Shown here: piece by piece, positions 43,584 through 52,204 of the stretch
Layout: each line of letters begins with the position of its first letter
Numbering within the stretch: the first letter of the stretch is position 1
Source: Corynebacterium glyciniphilum AJ 3170
GTDB taxonomy: Bacteria > Actinomycetota > Actinomycetes > Mycobacteriales > Mycobacteriaceae
Direction of reading: 5' to 3'
Length of the DNA: 64,000 nucleotides
Assembly (NCBI RefSeq): GCF_000626675.1
Contig: NZ_CP006842.1
Location: 2,852,001 to 2,916,000, forward strand
The notes under the pieces: generated by a model
Seen by the model: only the letters and a program-made list of their open reading frames with translations
What the model was told of the DNA's origin: nothing
The model's database searches: none
Program-made: the position numbers and the translations under genes

Positions 43584-45215
43584 GTGACTGCCGGAGATGA
43601 CCGAACCTACGACGCTGACGGAGAGTCGTCGCCCGGGACCGTTCCCACGAGCGACATGGTCGTGGTCGCCAACCGGTTGCCCGTCGACCGGTCCGTCGCC
43701 AAGGACGGCACGGTGACCTGGTCGCCGAGCCCCGGCGGGCTGGTCACCGCGTTGCGTCCTGTACTGGAAAGCAGCCAGGGCAGCTGGGTCGGCTGGCCGG
43801 GTGCCACCGCGGACGCTCCGGAGGAGGAGGTGCACGTCTCCGATCTTCCGGAGATGGACGGCGGTGTCACGCTGGTACCGGTCAACATCACGACCTCGGA
43901 GTTCCAGACCTACTACGAGGGTTTCTCCAACGACACCCTGTGGCCGCTCTACCATGACCTGATCGTCCACCCGGAGTTCCACCGGTCGTGGTGGCGTGCC
44001 TACCGGACCGTCAACGAGCGTTTCGCCCGGGCCGCTGCCGAAGCCGCCGCCCCTGGTGCCACGGTCTGGGTGCAGGACTACCAGCTTCATCTGGTGCCGG
44101 GCATGCTGCGCGAGTTGCGGCCCGACCTGAAGATCGGGTTCTTCCTGCACATCCCCTTCCCCGCCCCGGAGCTGTTCCGTCAGCTTCCATGGCGGTGGGA
44201 TGTTCTGCAGGGCACGTTGGGGGCGGATCTCATCGGGCTGCACACCCCCGACTCGGCGTGGAACTTCCTCTACACTCTGCGTGCGCTCGGCGGGGACGTG
44301 ACTTTCGCCAAGGTCGGCGAGGGCGATGCCTGCGGGGCGGACGGCGAAGGGACGTTCAACGACGACGGTGCCGCGGGCACCGATGAGTCCGGTGTGTCCT
44401 ACATCCGTGGTGCCCGGCTGCCGCGTCGGGACGCTGTGGCCGGCACGGTGCGCACCGAGGACGGCCGCGAGGTCAAGGTCGGTGTGTTCCCGATCTCCAT
44501 CGACACCGAGGGCGTCCAGGCGAAGGCCACGGCCCCGGAGACGGTCTCCGCCGCAAGTGCCCTGCGCCGTCGGGTGGGATCGCCGAAGATCCTCCTCGCC
44601 GGTGTGGACCGTCTGGATTACACCAAGGGCATCCACCAGCGTCTCAAGGCTCTGGAGCAGCTGCTCAGCCAGGGACTGTTGAACCCGGACGAAGTCTGTC
44701 TCATCCAGGTCGCCACCCCGTCGCGGGAACGTCTCGACTCCTACGCCCGGACACGCGAAGACGTGGAGCGCACGGTGTCACGCATCAACGGCGCCTACGG
44801 CAGCCTGGGGCACACGGTGGTGCACTACTCGCACGCGAGTATGCCCTTCGCCCAACTGGTCTCCCTGTACGCCGCGGCGGATGTGATGCTGGTGACGGCA
44901 CTGAAGGACGGGATGAACCTGGTCGCCAAGGAGTATGTGGCCAGCCATTCCGACGGGTCCGGGGCGCTGGTGCTCAGTGAGTTCACCGGTGCAGCGACAC
45001 AGCTGCCCAACGCCTACCTGTGCAACCCCTACGACGTGGAGTCGACGGCGGCTGCGATCATGAAGGCCATCGATTCGCCGGACGACGACAAGCAGGCCCG
45101 TATGCAGGAGATGTGGGAGGAGGTCCGGTCCCACGACGTCCATGGGTGGGCCCGGCGTTTCCTCGCCGTGCTGGACCCTGAGGTGATCGACAACTCAGGC
45201 ACGGTGGACGAGTGA
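43584..45215 (+). CDS. otsA: Trehalose-6-phosphate synthase
   Basis: A 543-residue GT20 glycosyltransferase. VVVANRLPVDR opens the protein, then WVGWPGAT, VWVQDYQLHLVPGMLR, FFLHIPFPAPELFRQLPWR, VDRLDYTKGI and DGMNLVAKEYVA cover the substrate-binding residues of OtsA enzymes. It makes trehalose 6-phosphate from a nucleotide glucose and glucose 6-phosphate. An insertion of about 30 acidic residues (GEGDACGADGEGTF and on) lies in the N-lobe. GTG 43584 has GGGGAG 8 nt upstream. It overlaps the following lipoprotein gene by 4 bp. Confidence 0.96.
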   Translation: MTAGDDRTYDADGESSPGTVPTSDMVVVANRLPVDRSVAKDGTVTWSPSPGGLVTALRPVLESSQGSWVGWPGATADAPEEEVHVSDLPEMDGGVTLVPVNITTSEFQTYYEGFSNDTLWPLYHDLIVHPEFHRSWWRAYRTVNERFARAAAEAAAPGATVWVQDYQLHLVPGMLRELRPDLKIGFFLHIPFPAPELFRQLPWRWDVLQGTLGADLIGLHTPDSAWNFLYTLRALGGDVTFAKVGEGDACGADGEGTFNDDGAAGTDESGVSYIRGARLPRRDAVAGTVRTEDGREVKVGVFPISIDTEGVQAKATAPETVSAASALRRRVGSPKILLAGVDRLDYTKGIHQRLKALEQLLSQGLLNPDEVCLIQVATPSRERLDSYARTREDVERTVSRINGAYGSLGHTVVHYSHASMPFAQLVSLYAAADVMLVTALKDGMNLVAKEYVASHSDGSGALVLSEFTGAATQLPNAYLCNPYDVESTAAAIMKAIDSPDDDKQARMQEMWEEVRSHDVHGWARRFLAVLDPEVIDNSGTVDE

Positions 45216-45763
45216 ACCAGCGCCTGTCACGCGCGGTGCTGCGGACGGCCCTCGGGGGAATCGTCCTGACCGGTAGCGTCCTGCTCGCCTCCTGCGGATC
45301 AGACATTCCCGGCGAGTTGGCCGACGTCCGCTGGCAGGTCGGCCGCATCGAGGACGCCGACCTCGCGGACTCCGGCACCGCCGTCGCATCCTCCCTGTCC
45401 CAGACCGATCAGGCCCGTACCTGGCTCGCCCTGGGTGGCAGCACGGTCACCGGGGCTGCGGGCTGCATGTCGCTGAGCGGCGATGTCGAGTGGCTCGACA
45501 ACGACCGGGTCCGCTTCCCTGGGTTCAGCGCCCGCGACATCAGTGGTGAGTCCGGCACGGAATGCCTGCCGAACGACTCTTCACTGGCAGACCGTCTCGT
45601 GGCCGTCCTGGGAGAAAGCAGCGACGACACCGAGGATGACGGAGAAGCCCCCACGTTGCGGTGGAGTACTCCCACCGAGGACGAACTCCGGTTGACCCGC
45701 ACCGATGATGATCCCTCGAACTGGCAGACCGGACGCTTCGTCGAGTTCCTCGCGACGCCGTGA
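45212..45763 (+). CDS. Lipoprotein between otsA and otsB
   Basis: A 183-residue protein with a lipoprotein signal peptide (lipobox LLASC, Cys about residue 28). The folded part (DVRWQVGRIEDAD, then GGSTVTGAAGCMSLSG) resembles a META/HslJ-like fold, but this is tentative. GTG 45212 overlaps the otsA stop (GTGA), so it is co-translated with otsA. A protein of this kind occupies the same place in C. glutamicum. Confidence 0.8.
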   Translation: MNQRLSRAVLRTALGGIVLTGSVLLASCGSDIPGELADVRWQVGRIEDADLADSGTAVASSLSQTDQARTWLALGGSTVTGAAGCMSLSGDVEWLDNDRVRFPGFSARDISGESGTECLPNDSSLADRLVAVLGESSDDTEDDGEAPTLRWSTPTEDELRLTRTDDDPSNWQTGRFVEFLATP

Positions 45764-45774
45764 CGTGACGCCGC

Positions 45775-45780
45775 TACGCT
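45775..45780 (+). promoter_or_regulatory. otsB: Leaderless-type -10 element of otsB
   Basis: TACGCT ends 7 nt before the otsB ATG at 45788, and no ribosome-binding site is present. otsB can thus be transcribed separately from otsA. Confidence 0.5.
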
Positions 45781-45787
45781 GGACGGC

Positions 45788-46744
45788 ATGACCGACGACC
45801 GCGTCTCCGCCGCTCCCCTGCCCACCGTCTCCACCGACGACATCCAGTACCTCGCCGAGGTCCCGCACCTGCTCGTCGCCCTCGACTTCGACGGCACCCT
45901 CGCCGGGTTCTCCACCGACCCACTGTCGGTACGCATGGTTCCTGGTGCGCGTGACGCCATCGACCGTCTCACCACCTGCTCCGGTACCACGGTGATGCTA
46001 CTGTCCGGGCGTAACCTCGAGATCCTCGAACCCGTCGCTGAGGCCACCGCCGTCAGTTCCCCCTCTCCCGGCGACATCCTGTTAGTCGGGAGCCACGGCG
46101 CCGAGCCAGCCGATGCCACCAGTTCCGGTCTCGACGACGAGCAGCGTGCCTTACTCGCCACGCTGAGCGGGATGGCCGACGAGTTCGCCGGTCGGGATTC
46201 CGGTATGTGGGTGGAGCGCAAACCGTTTGCGGTGGGTCTGCATATCCGCGGGGCATCTGACCGACGGACCGGCCTGACCGCCTACGAAGAGTTCCGTCTC
46301 GCGGCCCAGAAGCTGGACGGGGTCACCGTGACCCCGGGCAAGGACATCGTTGAGGTGTCCGTGTCGCCGGTGACCAAGGGCAGCTACCTCGAGGCGTTCA
46401 TCGACCGGACGCAGCCGGACGCTGTCGTCTTCGCCGGCGATGACGTCACAGATGAAACTGCCCTACGTGTCCTCGATCAGCAGGGCCTGACGTCGTCAGA
46501 GGATGCGGGGTTCCCGGGCCGTCCCGACGTAGGCATCCGGGTGGGCGATGGCGCCACCGCCGCCCACCGTCGACTGAGCGGCCCCGAGGCGGTGGCCGAG
46601 ACGCTCGCGCGTCTCGCTGAAGCCAGGTTGCTGCGCCAGGGTGACCGCGACGGCGGAGTCGTCGACGCTGCGTCGGTCGCCGCCCTCAGCGAGTTGCGGG
46701 AGGACCGACAGTCCGCCCCGGGAGGAAACGCGTCGGGAGAATAA
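45788..46744 (+). CDS. otsB: Trehalose-6-phosphate phosphatase
   Basis: A 318-residue HAD-superfamily phosphatase. Motif I is LDFDGTLAGF (nucleophile Asp, acid Asp), motif II is MLLSGRN, and motif IV is FAGDDVTDETALR. The substrate-cap region WVERKPFAVGLHIRGA and PGKDIVEV is typical of OtsB. It dephosphorylates trehalose 6-phosphate made by OtsA. The C-terminal 40 residues are variable, and the last 59 bp overlap the 3' end of the convergent LacI gene. Confidence 0.95.
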   Translation: MTDDRVSAAPLPTVSTDDIQYLAEVPHLLVALDFDGTLAGFSTDPLSVRMVPGARDAIDRLTTCSGTTVMLLSGRNLEILEPVAEATAVSSPSPGDILLVGSHGAEPADATSSGLDDEQRALLATLSGMADEFAGRDSGMWVERKPFAVGLHIRGASDRRTGLTAYEEFRLAAQKLDGVTVTPGKDIVEVSVSPVTKGSYLEAFIDRTQPDAVVFAGDDVTDETALRVLDQQGLTSSEDAGFPGRPDVGIRVGDGATAAHRRLSGPEAVAETLARLAEARLLRQGDRDGGVVDAASVAALSELREDRQSAPGGNASGE

Positions 46745-47849
46745 TCCGCGACTCCGGCTCCGCCCATTCGGTCGCAGGCTCCCGTCTGGTGGCTTCAGTG
46801 TTCCGACCGATGAGCGCCGCGAGGACATTCCCACTGGTGAAACCCTTCTCACGGTTCGGTTGCTCCACGGTGGCGAGGCCGCGGAAGCGAGCGCGTGCGA
46901 TCCCGTCGAAGCCGACCACGGACAGGTCCCCGGGCACGTCGACGCCCGTATCGTCGGCGTAGTCGAGGACACCGAGTGCCTGGCTGTCGGTGGTGCAGAT
47001 CACCGCCGTGAGATCGGGATGAGTCTCCAACAACTCGGCGGCCGCACTGCGGGCGGTGTCCGGATTGTTGATGTGGCGTTCGATGACCGGGACCTCATCC
47101 CGGTCGATTCCTGCGTCGTCGAGTACTGCCAGTGCCCCGAGCACGCGGCCTTTCTGGACGTGCATCTGTGCCTTGTCCAGCCGCTCCGCGCTGACCGGCC
47201 CGTTGTTGGGACGTCGGTCGAGACGGATGCACAGGATGCCGACGCGGCGGTGACCGGCGTCCACCAGGGCCTGCGCGGCCGGACGGATCGCCTCCCGGTC
47301 GTCGATGCCGACGAAGTTGACGCCGTGATCGCCGGCCGGTTGGTCGCAGATCACGGTGGGGACGTTACGGCTGGTCACCGAGGTGAGGAAGGGATCATCC
47401 GCGGCCACCGAATAGACGATGAAACCGTCCACGACCGCTTGGTTCACCAGGGATGCCGGGCGGTCCTCCTCCGCGGTCTCCGCCCCCGCCGGGATGAGCA
47501 GCATCGAGGTGTCCATACCCACGCAGGCCTCGGAGACCCCCGACATGAACTCCAGTGATGCCTGGTCCTCGAAGGCGTAGGTCATGTCGTCGGTGAGCAG
47601 CACACCGATGGCACCTGCACGACGAGTCCGCAGGGAGCGTGCCGTCGGATCAGGCCCGGAGTACCCCATCCGCTCGGCGGTGCGCATGATGCGTTCGCGC
47701 AGTTCGACAGAGAGCTGCTCCGGACGGTTGTACGCGTTGGAGACCGTTGTCCTGGAGACACCCAGTTCCGCGGCGATGGAGGCCAGGGTGCCCCTCCGGC
47801 CCTGTCTGCCTTGCCGACCCTGGTTACTGGAGCGATTCACGACGACCAT
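46686..47849 (-). CDS. LacI-family transcriptional regulator (IpsA-like by position)
   Basis: A 387-residue regulator. The helix-turn-helix GTLASIAAELGVSRTTVSNAYNRP is followed by the hinge GPDPTARSLRTRRAGAIGVLL and a periplasmic-binding-protein-like effector domain (VNFVGIDDREA, HRRVGILC, DLSVVGFDGIARA). In C. glutamicum the LacI regulator at this place is IpsA, which controls inositol-phosphate synthase; orthology is inferred from position and similarity. ATG 47849 is one start; GTG 47840, three codons later, sits 7 nt after TACCAT and may be the true leaderless start. Divergent from the metal ABC operon. Confidence 0.9.
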   Translation of the reverse strand: MVVVNRSSNQGRQGRQGRRGTLASIAAELGVSRTTVSNAYNRPEQLSVELRERIMRTAERMGYSGPDPTARSLRTRRAGAIGVLLTDDMTYAFEDQASLEFMSGVSEACVGMDTSMLLIPAGAETAEEDRPASLVNQAVVDGFIVYSVAADDPFLTSVTSRNVPTVICDQPAGDHGVNFVGIDDREAIRPAAQALVDAGHRRVGILCIRLDRRPNNGPVSAERLDKAQMHVQKGRVLGALAVLDDAGIDRDEVPVIERHINNPDTARSAAAELLETHPDLTAVICTTDSQALGVLDYADDTGVDVPGDLSVVGFDGIARARFRGLATVEQPNREKGFTSGNVLAALIGRNTEATRREPATEWAEPESRIILPTRFLPGRTVGPPATR

Positions 47850-47888
47850 GGTAGTCGACAGTTCCGACCGTGACTGACGTAACCCTAA

Positions 47889-47925
47889 TTGGCAAGCGTT
47901 ACCAACAAGGACTACTGTCGTCTCC
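47889..47925 (+). promoter_or_regulatory. Promoter and operator of the metal ABC operon
   Basis: -35 TTGGCA (47889-47894), 18-nt spacer and -10 TACTGT (47913-47918), which ends 7 nt before the ATG, so the mRNA should be leaderless. The -35 is embedded in a 17-bp imperfect palindrome, TTGGCAAGCGTTACCAA (47889-47905), suited to a LacI-type or metal-responsive repressor acting on both divergent genes. Confidence 0.6.
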
Positions 47926-48939
47926 ATGTCACGACGTCGATCCGCCTCCCGCACCGCTGCTGCCCTGTCCCTGGCAGGAGCCACCGCCCTGACCTTCGGC
48001 CTCACCGCCTGCGCAGGCGGTGCAGACAGTGCGTCCGCCGACAACGGCGGCATCCGTATCGTCGCGTCCACCTCCACCTGGGGTGACATCGCCCAGCAGG
48101 TCATCGACGATGCTGACGCTGACGACATCACTGTGGACACCATCCTCTCAGGCACCGACGACGACCCCCACGAGTACGAAGCCACGGCACAGGACATCTC
48201 CACCATCCGGGACGCCGACATCGTCGTCGGCAACGGGGCCGGCTACGACAACTGGCTCACCGACAACGCCGGGGACGACGCCGAGGTCATCACCGCCGCC
48301 CCTGTCACTGAGGGACACGATCACAGTGACCACGGTGCTGACAGCGACCATGCCCAGGACACCGACCATGCTGACCATGCTGACCATGCTGACCATGCTG
48401 ACCATGCTGACCACGATCACGGCAGCGGTATCCTCGAAGGCGACGACAACCCGCATGTCTGGTTCGACATGGACCGTGTCACCGAGTTCGCCGACAGTCT
48501 CGCCGCCCACCTCAACAGCCTCGACGACCACTTCCCCTCCGAAGCCACCGGTGTCCATGAGATGACCGACGGGTTCCGCCAGCGGGTCGCCGACCTTCCC
48601 CACTCCCACGTCGTGCTCACCGAACCCGTGGCAGGTCTCCTGCTCCGCGGCTCCGAGGTCCACGACGTCACACCGGAAGGATTCGCCCGGGCCGTCCTGA
48701 ACGAAGGCGAGCCGTCCGTGGCCGACCTCTCGGCGACCCGCGATCTGATCACCGACGGCGAAGCGGACGCATTGATCACCAACACCCAGTCCGAGAGCCA
48801 GGCGTCCCGCCAGCTCACGGACGCCGCCGAGGACAAGGACGTGTCGGTCGTCAACGTCACCGAAACCCCGGACAATGACGAGGACTTCGCCGACTACGTT
48901 GACGGCGTGATCACCGATCTCGAGGATGCGCTCGGCTAG
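47926..48939 (+). CDS. znuA: Zinc/manganese ABC transporter substrate-binding lipoprotein
   Basis: A 337-residue cluster A-I binding protein. Lipoprotein signal peptide with lipobox LTAC (Cys about residue 29). IVASTSTWGDIAQQV is the first strand, a metal-ligand His is in DPHEYEATAQDI, the conserved GAGYDNWL follows, and a His-rich loop (about residues 126-165) is built of Asp-His-Ala repeats. NPHVWFD and the later LTEPVAGLLL belong to the second lobe. The His-rich loop favours zinc. It feeds the ATPase and permease encoded next. Confidence 0.94.
   Translation: MSRRRSASRTAAALSLAGATALTFGLTACAGGADSASADNGGIRIVASTSTWGDIAQQVIDDADADDITVDTILSGTDDDPHEYEATAQDISTIRDADIVVGNGAGYDNWLTDNAGDDAEVITAAPVTEGHDHSDHGADSDHAQDTDHADHADHADHADHADHDHGSGILEGDDNPHVWFDMDRVTEFADSLAAHLNSLDDHFPSEATGVHEMTDGFRQRVADLPHSHVVLTEPVAGLLLRGSEVHDVTPEGFARAVLNEGEPSVADLSATRDLITDGEADALITNTQSESQASRQLTDAAEDKDVSVVNVTETPDNDEDFADYVDGVITDLEDALG
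48364..48408 (+). repeat. Coding 9-bp tandem repeat in the zinc-binding loop
   Basis: Five perfect copies of GACCATGCT, followed by a diverged GACCACGAT. Each encodes Asp-His-Ala, so copy number sets the number of metal-binding histidines in the loop. Confidence 0.95.
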
Positions 48940-49644
48940 ATGTCCCTCCTGACCTTCACCGGCGCCAGCGTCGACCCCCTGTGGCACGATCTCACTTTGA
49001 GTGTCGAACCCGGGGAGTTCCTCACCGTCCTCGGCCCCAACGGGGTGGGAAAGTCCACCCTGCTCAACGCCGTCCTGGGGACGCGTTCACTTACCTCCGG
49101 CAGCGTCAGCGCACCTCACCGCATCGGCTTCATCCCCCAGCAACGCATGTTCGATACTGACCTGCCGATCCGGGTCCGTGACCTTGTGGGACTGTCCATC
49201 GAACACGGGACGATGTCACGGCGACGTCCCCGCCGCTCCACCATCGACGCGGCACTCGCCGAGGTCGGCGCGTCAGGTCTGGCGGACCGTCGGGTGGGTA
49301 CGCTGTCCGGTGGCCAACAACAGCTCGTCAGGCAGGCCCAGGCCATGGCCACCGACCCTGAACTCCTGCTCTGTGACGAGCCGTTGCTCAGTCTCGACCT
49401 GTCCGCTCAACGGGCGGCGGTCGAGCTACTCGACCGGCGTCGGCGGGAACAGGACACCGCTGTCATCTTCGTCACCCACAGCATCAACCCTGTCCTTGCG
49501 GTGACCGACCGGGTACTCTACCTCGGCCCGGACGACCACGTCACCGGTGCCGTGGACGAGGTCATGACCGGCCCGGTGCTGTCCCGGCTCTACGGCACGG
49601 ACGTGGACGTCGCCGAAGTCAACGGGCGGATGGTGGTCGTGTGA
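48940..49644 (+). CDS. znuC: Metal ABC transporter ATP-binding protein
   Basis: A 234-residue ATPase: Walker A GPNGVGKSTLL (about residues 32-42), signature TLSGGQQQLVRQAQAM and Walker B ELLLCDEPLLSLD. The ATG follows the upstream TAG with no gap, and the stop overlaps the permease start (GTGA), so all three genes form one operon. It energises zinc (or manganese) uptake. Confidence 0.94.
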   Translation: MSLLTFTGASVDPLWHDLTLSVEPGEFLTVLGPNGVGKSTLLNAVLGTRSLTSGSVSAPHRIGFIPQQRMFDTDLPIRVRDLVGLSIEHGTMSRRRPRRSTIDAALAEVGASGLADRRVGTLSGGQQQLVRQAQAMATDPELLLCDEPLLSLDLSAQRAAVELLDRRRREQDTAVIFVTHSINPVLAVTDRVLYLGPDDHVTGAVDEVMTGPVLSRLYGTDVDVAEVNGRMVVV

Positions 49645-50525
49645 GCACCTGGGACCTGCTGCAGGTCGACTTCGTCCAGAACGCCCTGATGGCCTCGCTG
49701 CTCCTCGGTCTCGTCTCCGGGGCACTCGCGCCGTTGATCGTGATGCGCAAGATGAGTTTCGCCGCCCACGCCACCGGAGAGCTGGCCCTGATGGGTGCAG
49801 CAGCCGCACTGTTGTTCGGGATCAGCGTGACCACGGGCGCAGTTCTCGGCGCTGTGCTGGCGGCCGTCGTGCTCGCCCTGCTGGGATTGAAGGAACAGGA
49901 CGCCACCGTCGGTGTCGTCCTCGCCTTCGGCATGGGTCTGTCTGTTCTGTTCATCTACCTGTACCCGGGCCGGACATCAGAGGCCTACGCTCTGCTCACC
50001 GGCCAAATCGTGGGCGTCTCCGGCGCATCACTGGGCATCCTGGCGCTGATGGCGGCCCTGGTCGTCGGAGCCGTCGCCGTGCTGTGGCGTCCTCTGTTGT
50101 TCGCCACCGTCGACCCGGTCATGGCGGCAGCGTCGGGCGTGCCGGTGAAACTGCTGGCCGCCGCGTTCGCTGTGCTCATCGGTATCGTCGCTTCCCAGGG
50201 TGTCCAGATCGTCGGGGCCCTGCTGTTGCTCGCCCTGTTGATCACCCCGGGCGCCGCCGCCGTGCGAGTGACCTCGAATCCGCTGCTGGCAGTCACGCTG
50301 TCCGCACTGTTCGCGATCACCTCCGCCGCCGGCGGACTGATACTCTCCCTGGAACCGGGACTGCCGGTCAGCCCCTTCGTCACCTCGATCAGCTTCGCCA
50401 TCTACCTGGTGTGCCGCGCCATCGGCTGGGCCCGTGGCCGCCGGGTGCAGCGCGATGAATCACGCCAGCGGCGCAGCCAGCACGAGCTCCCCGCAGACCC
50501 GCATCACTCACAGAGCGTGAGTTGA
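49641..50525 (+). CDS. znuB: Metal ABC transporter permease (ABC-3 family)
   Basis: A 294-residue protein with about eight helices and the ABC-3 family pattern: FVQNALMASLLLGLVSGALAP at the start, MRKMSFAAHATGELALMG, and VKLLAAAFAVLIGIVASQGVQ then LLLLALLITPGAAA. GTG 49641 overlaps the ATPase stop. The C-terminal 30 residues are Arg/Gln-rich and cytosolic; the last 22 bp overlap the convergent lipoprotein gene. Confidence 0.94.
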   Translation: MSTWDLLQVDFVQNALMASLLLGLVSGALAPLIVMRKMSFAAHATGELALMGAAAALLFGISVTTGAVLGAVLAAVVLALLGLKEQDATVGVVLAFGMGLSVLFIYLYPGRTSEAYALLTGQIVGVSGASLGILALMAALVVGAVAVLWRPLLFATVDPVMAAASGVPVKLLAAAFAVLIGIVASQGVQIVGALLLLALLITPGAAAVRVTSNPLLAVTLSALFAITSAAGGLILSLEPGLPVSPFVTSISFAIYLVCRAIGWARGRRVQRDESRQRRSQHELPADPHHSQSVS

Positions 50526-51028
50526 TCCCGTAGCGCCGGAGGGACACCATCCTGCTCCAGGCGTCCGGCGTCGTAGCAGGGGTAGCCGGTACCTGGGGTC
50601 GTGTCGTCCGGCAGGTACTCCACCCACATGTCACCTGTCCAGACGAGGTTCCGGAGGTGGTCGGTCTGCCACTGCCCGGCGCGCATCCAGGCGCCGTCGC
50701 AGTAGATGAGCACGTCGAGTGCCTCCATACCCTCCGTGCGGTGCAGAGACTCGAGGCTGCAGGGCTCTGGCACAGGGTCGGGTTCGGGGTCGGGGACAGC
50801 GGAGTGGTCCGGGACCGTCGTCTCGGTGACGGTGGACGTCACGGTGACTGTGGCGGTCGTGGTGCCGTCCACCGCAGAGTACGTCCCCTCTCCCCCGTCC
50901 CCCGAGCAGGCCACGATCCCCAGGCAGAGCGTAGCCACGGTTGCTGACGCGGACGCCGACCGGACTATCCGGCGTGTGCGTCCCTGTACCTGTGCGGTCG
51001 TATGTCGTGTCGTGGATGTGGTCGACAT
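50504..51028 (-). CDS. Putative lipoprotein of unknown function
   Basis: A 174-residue protein: Thr/Arg-rich N-terminus, hydrophobic segment and lipobox GIVAC (Cys about residue 41). A Thr/Val-rich linker (TVTVTSTVTETTVP) and an Asp/Glu/Pro stretch follow. The C-terminal part has four cysteines (EPCSLES, IYCDGAW, YPCYDAG and LTLCE), suggesting two disulfides. ATG 51028 has a GGAGGAGG-like ribosome-binding site; the frame upstream is not conserved-looking. Confidence 0.75.
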   Translation of the reverse strand: MSTTSTTRHTTAQVQGRTRRIVRSASASATVATLCLGIVACSGDGGEGTYSAVDGTTTATVTVTSTVTETTVPDHSAVPDPEPDPVPEPCSLESLHRTEGMEALDVLIYCDGAWMRAGQWQTDHLRNLVWTGDMWVEYLPDDTTPGTGYPCYDAGRLEQDGVPPALRDQLTLCE

Positions 51029-51177
51029 GGCGCCCCTCCTCCGGGCTCGTACCTGTCCCATCGTCGACCCCACGCCCCACGTCACACATACATATACCCG
51101 CATGACAGCCTGAGCCCTCAGGTCACCATCCGCCCCCGATTCCGACCTGAGTCCTCAACCTTCCCCTCCGGGGAGCG

Positions 51178-52128
51178 TCACCCCACGCGACGCTGGCGAG
51201 CGAACTCGCTGAGCACCACACCCGCCGCAACAGAGGCATTGAGGGACTCGACCCGCCCTGCCATCGGGATCGACAGGATGTCGTCGCAGGTCTCGCCCAC
51301 CAGACGTGAGAGCCCCTTCCCCTCGGACCCCACCACGACGACCACCGGGGTGGTCCCGTCATAGGTGTCGAGAGTGTGCTGGCCACCGGCGTCCAGCCCC
51401 ACAACCTGGTATCCGGACTGCTGGAACTGCTTCAGAGAGCGCACCAGATTCGTCGCCCGGGCGACCGGCAGCCGTGCTGCCGTGCCAGCGGAGGTCCGCC
51501 ATGCCACAGCGGTCACCGAGGCCGACCGACGCTCCGGGATGACCACGCCGTGCCCGCCGAATGCCGCGACCGAACGAATCACCGCACCCAGGTTGCGTGG
51601 ATCGGTGATGTTGTCCAGCACCACGATCATCCCCGGCCGACCCGAGGTCTGCACCGCATCGATCAGGTCCTCGACCTCGGCGTACTTGTACGGCGGCACC
51701 TGCAGGCCGATCCCCTGGTGCATGCCGTTACCCGTCATCCGGTCCAGTTCGTCCCGACTGACCTCGAGCACGGCGATACCGCGTTCGGCGCAGGTGTGGA
51801 CCGCTTCCGAGAGCCGGTCGTCATTGCCGGTGCCGACCGCGACATACAGCGCGGTGGCCGGGGCGTCTGCCCGCAGGCATTCGATCACCGGGTTCCGTCC
51901 CACAACGAGTTCTGGCTGGTTGTCGGTGTCCTTCGGATTCTGGCGACCGGAGTCGCGACGCTCCTTGGTCTTCTTCGCCTTGTACTTCGCGTGGTAGACG
52001 CGGTCCTCGGCCTTCGGTGTCGGCCCCTTGCCGGCGAGTCCCCTGCGCCGGGTGCCACCGGATCCCTTGTCCGAGCCTTTGCGCGCTGTCTTCCGTACCG
52101 CGCCACGGCGCTTGTCGTTTCCTGCCAT
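51178..52128 (-). CDS. rlmB: 23S rRNA 2'-O-methyltransferase, TrmH/SpoU family (RlmB type)
   Basis: A 316-residue SPOUT enzyme. A Lys/Arg-rich N-terminal tail (about 70 residues) precedes the L30e-like substrate domain ([13 protein letters not shown]). The knotted methyltransferase domain carries all three motifs: [33 protein letters not shown] and [21 protein letters not shown]. It methylates a guanosine ribose in 23S rRNA. TAGGGT ends 7 nt before the ATG at 52128, so a leaderless start is likely. In related genomes cysS lies next to it; here 2.3 kb intervene. Confidence 0.95.
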   Translation of the reverse strand: MAGNDKRRGAVRKTARKGSDKGSGGTRRRGLAGKGPTPKAEDRVYHAKYKAKKTKERRDSGRQNPKDTDNQPELVVGRNPVIECLRADAPATALYVAVGTGNDDRLSEAVHTCAERGIAVLEVSRDELDRMTGNGMHQGIGLQVPPYKYAEVEDLIDAVQTSGRPGMIVVLDNITDPRNLGAVIRSVAAFGGHGVVIPERRSASVTAVAWRTSAGTAARLPVARATNLVRSLKQFQQSGYQVVGLDAGGQHTLDTYDGTTPVVVVVGSEGKGLSRLVGETCDDILSIPMAGRVESLNASVAAGVVLSEFARQRRVG

Positions 52129-52175
52129 GCGGACCACCCTACCCTCTACACCCCTGATTCCCCCTGTTCACAACC

Positions 52176-52195
52176 ACCGTGCGGCACGGTATCCT
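52176..52195 (+). promoter_or_regulatory. Palindromic operator and -10 of the MFS gene
   Basis: ACCGTG-CGG-CACGGT (52176-52190) is a perfect 15-bp dyad abutting TATCCT (52190-52195), which ends 9 nt before the ATG at 52205. A repressor site at the promoter is plausible. Confidence 0.45.
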
Positions 52196-52204
52196 CTGCT
52201 GGTT

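Noticed and set aside
43566..44636. 356-codon minus-strand frame opposite otsA
   Set aside because: Pure shadow of otsA; no start signal, no motifs, His/Gly/Arg-rich composition.
48364..48408. CRISPR-like array
   Set aside because: The 9-bp units here and at 30751 are contiguous with no spacers and lie in coding frames; no cas gene is present.
51162..51174. Small TCCCC/GGGGA stem after rlmB as a terminator
   Set aside because: Only 5 bp with a 3-nt loop in GC-rich DNA; too weak to claim.
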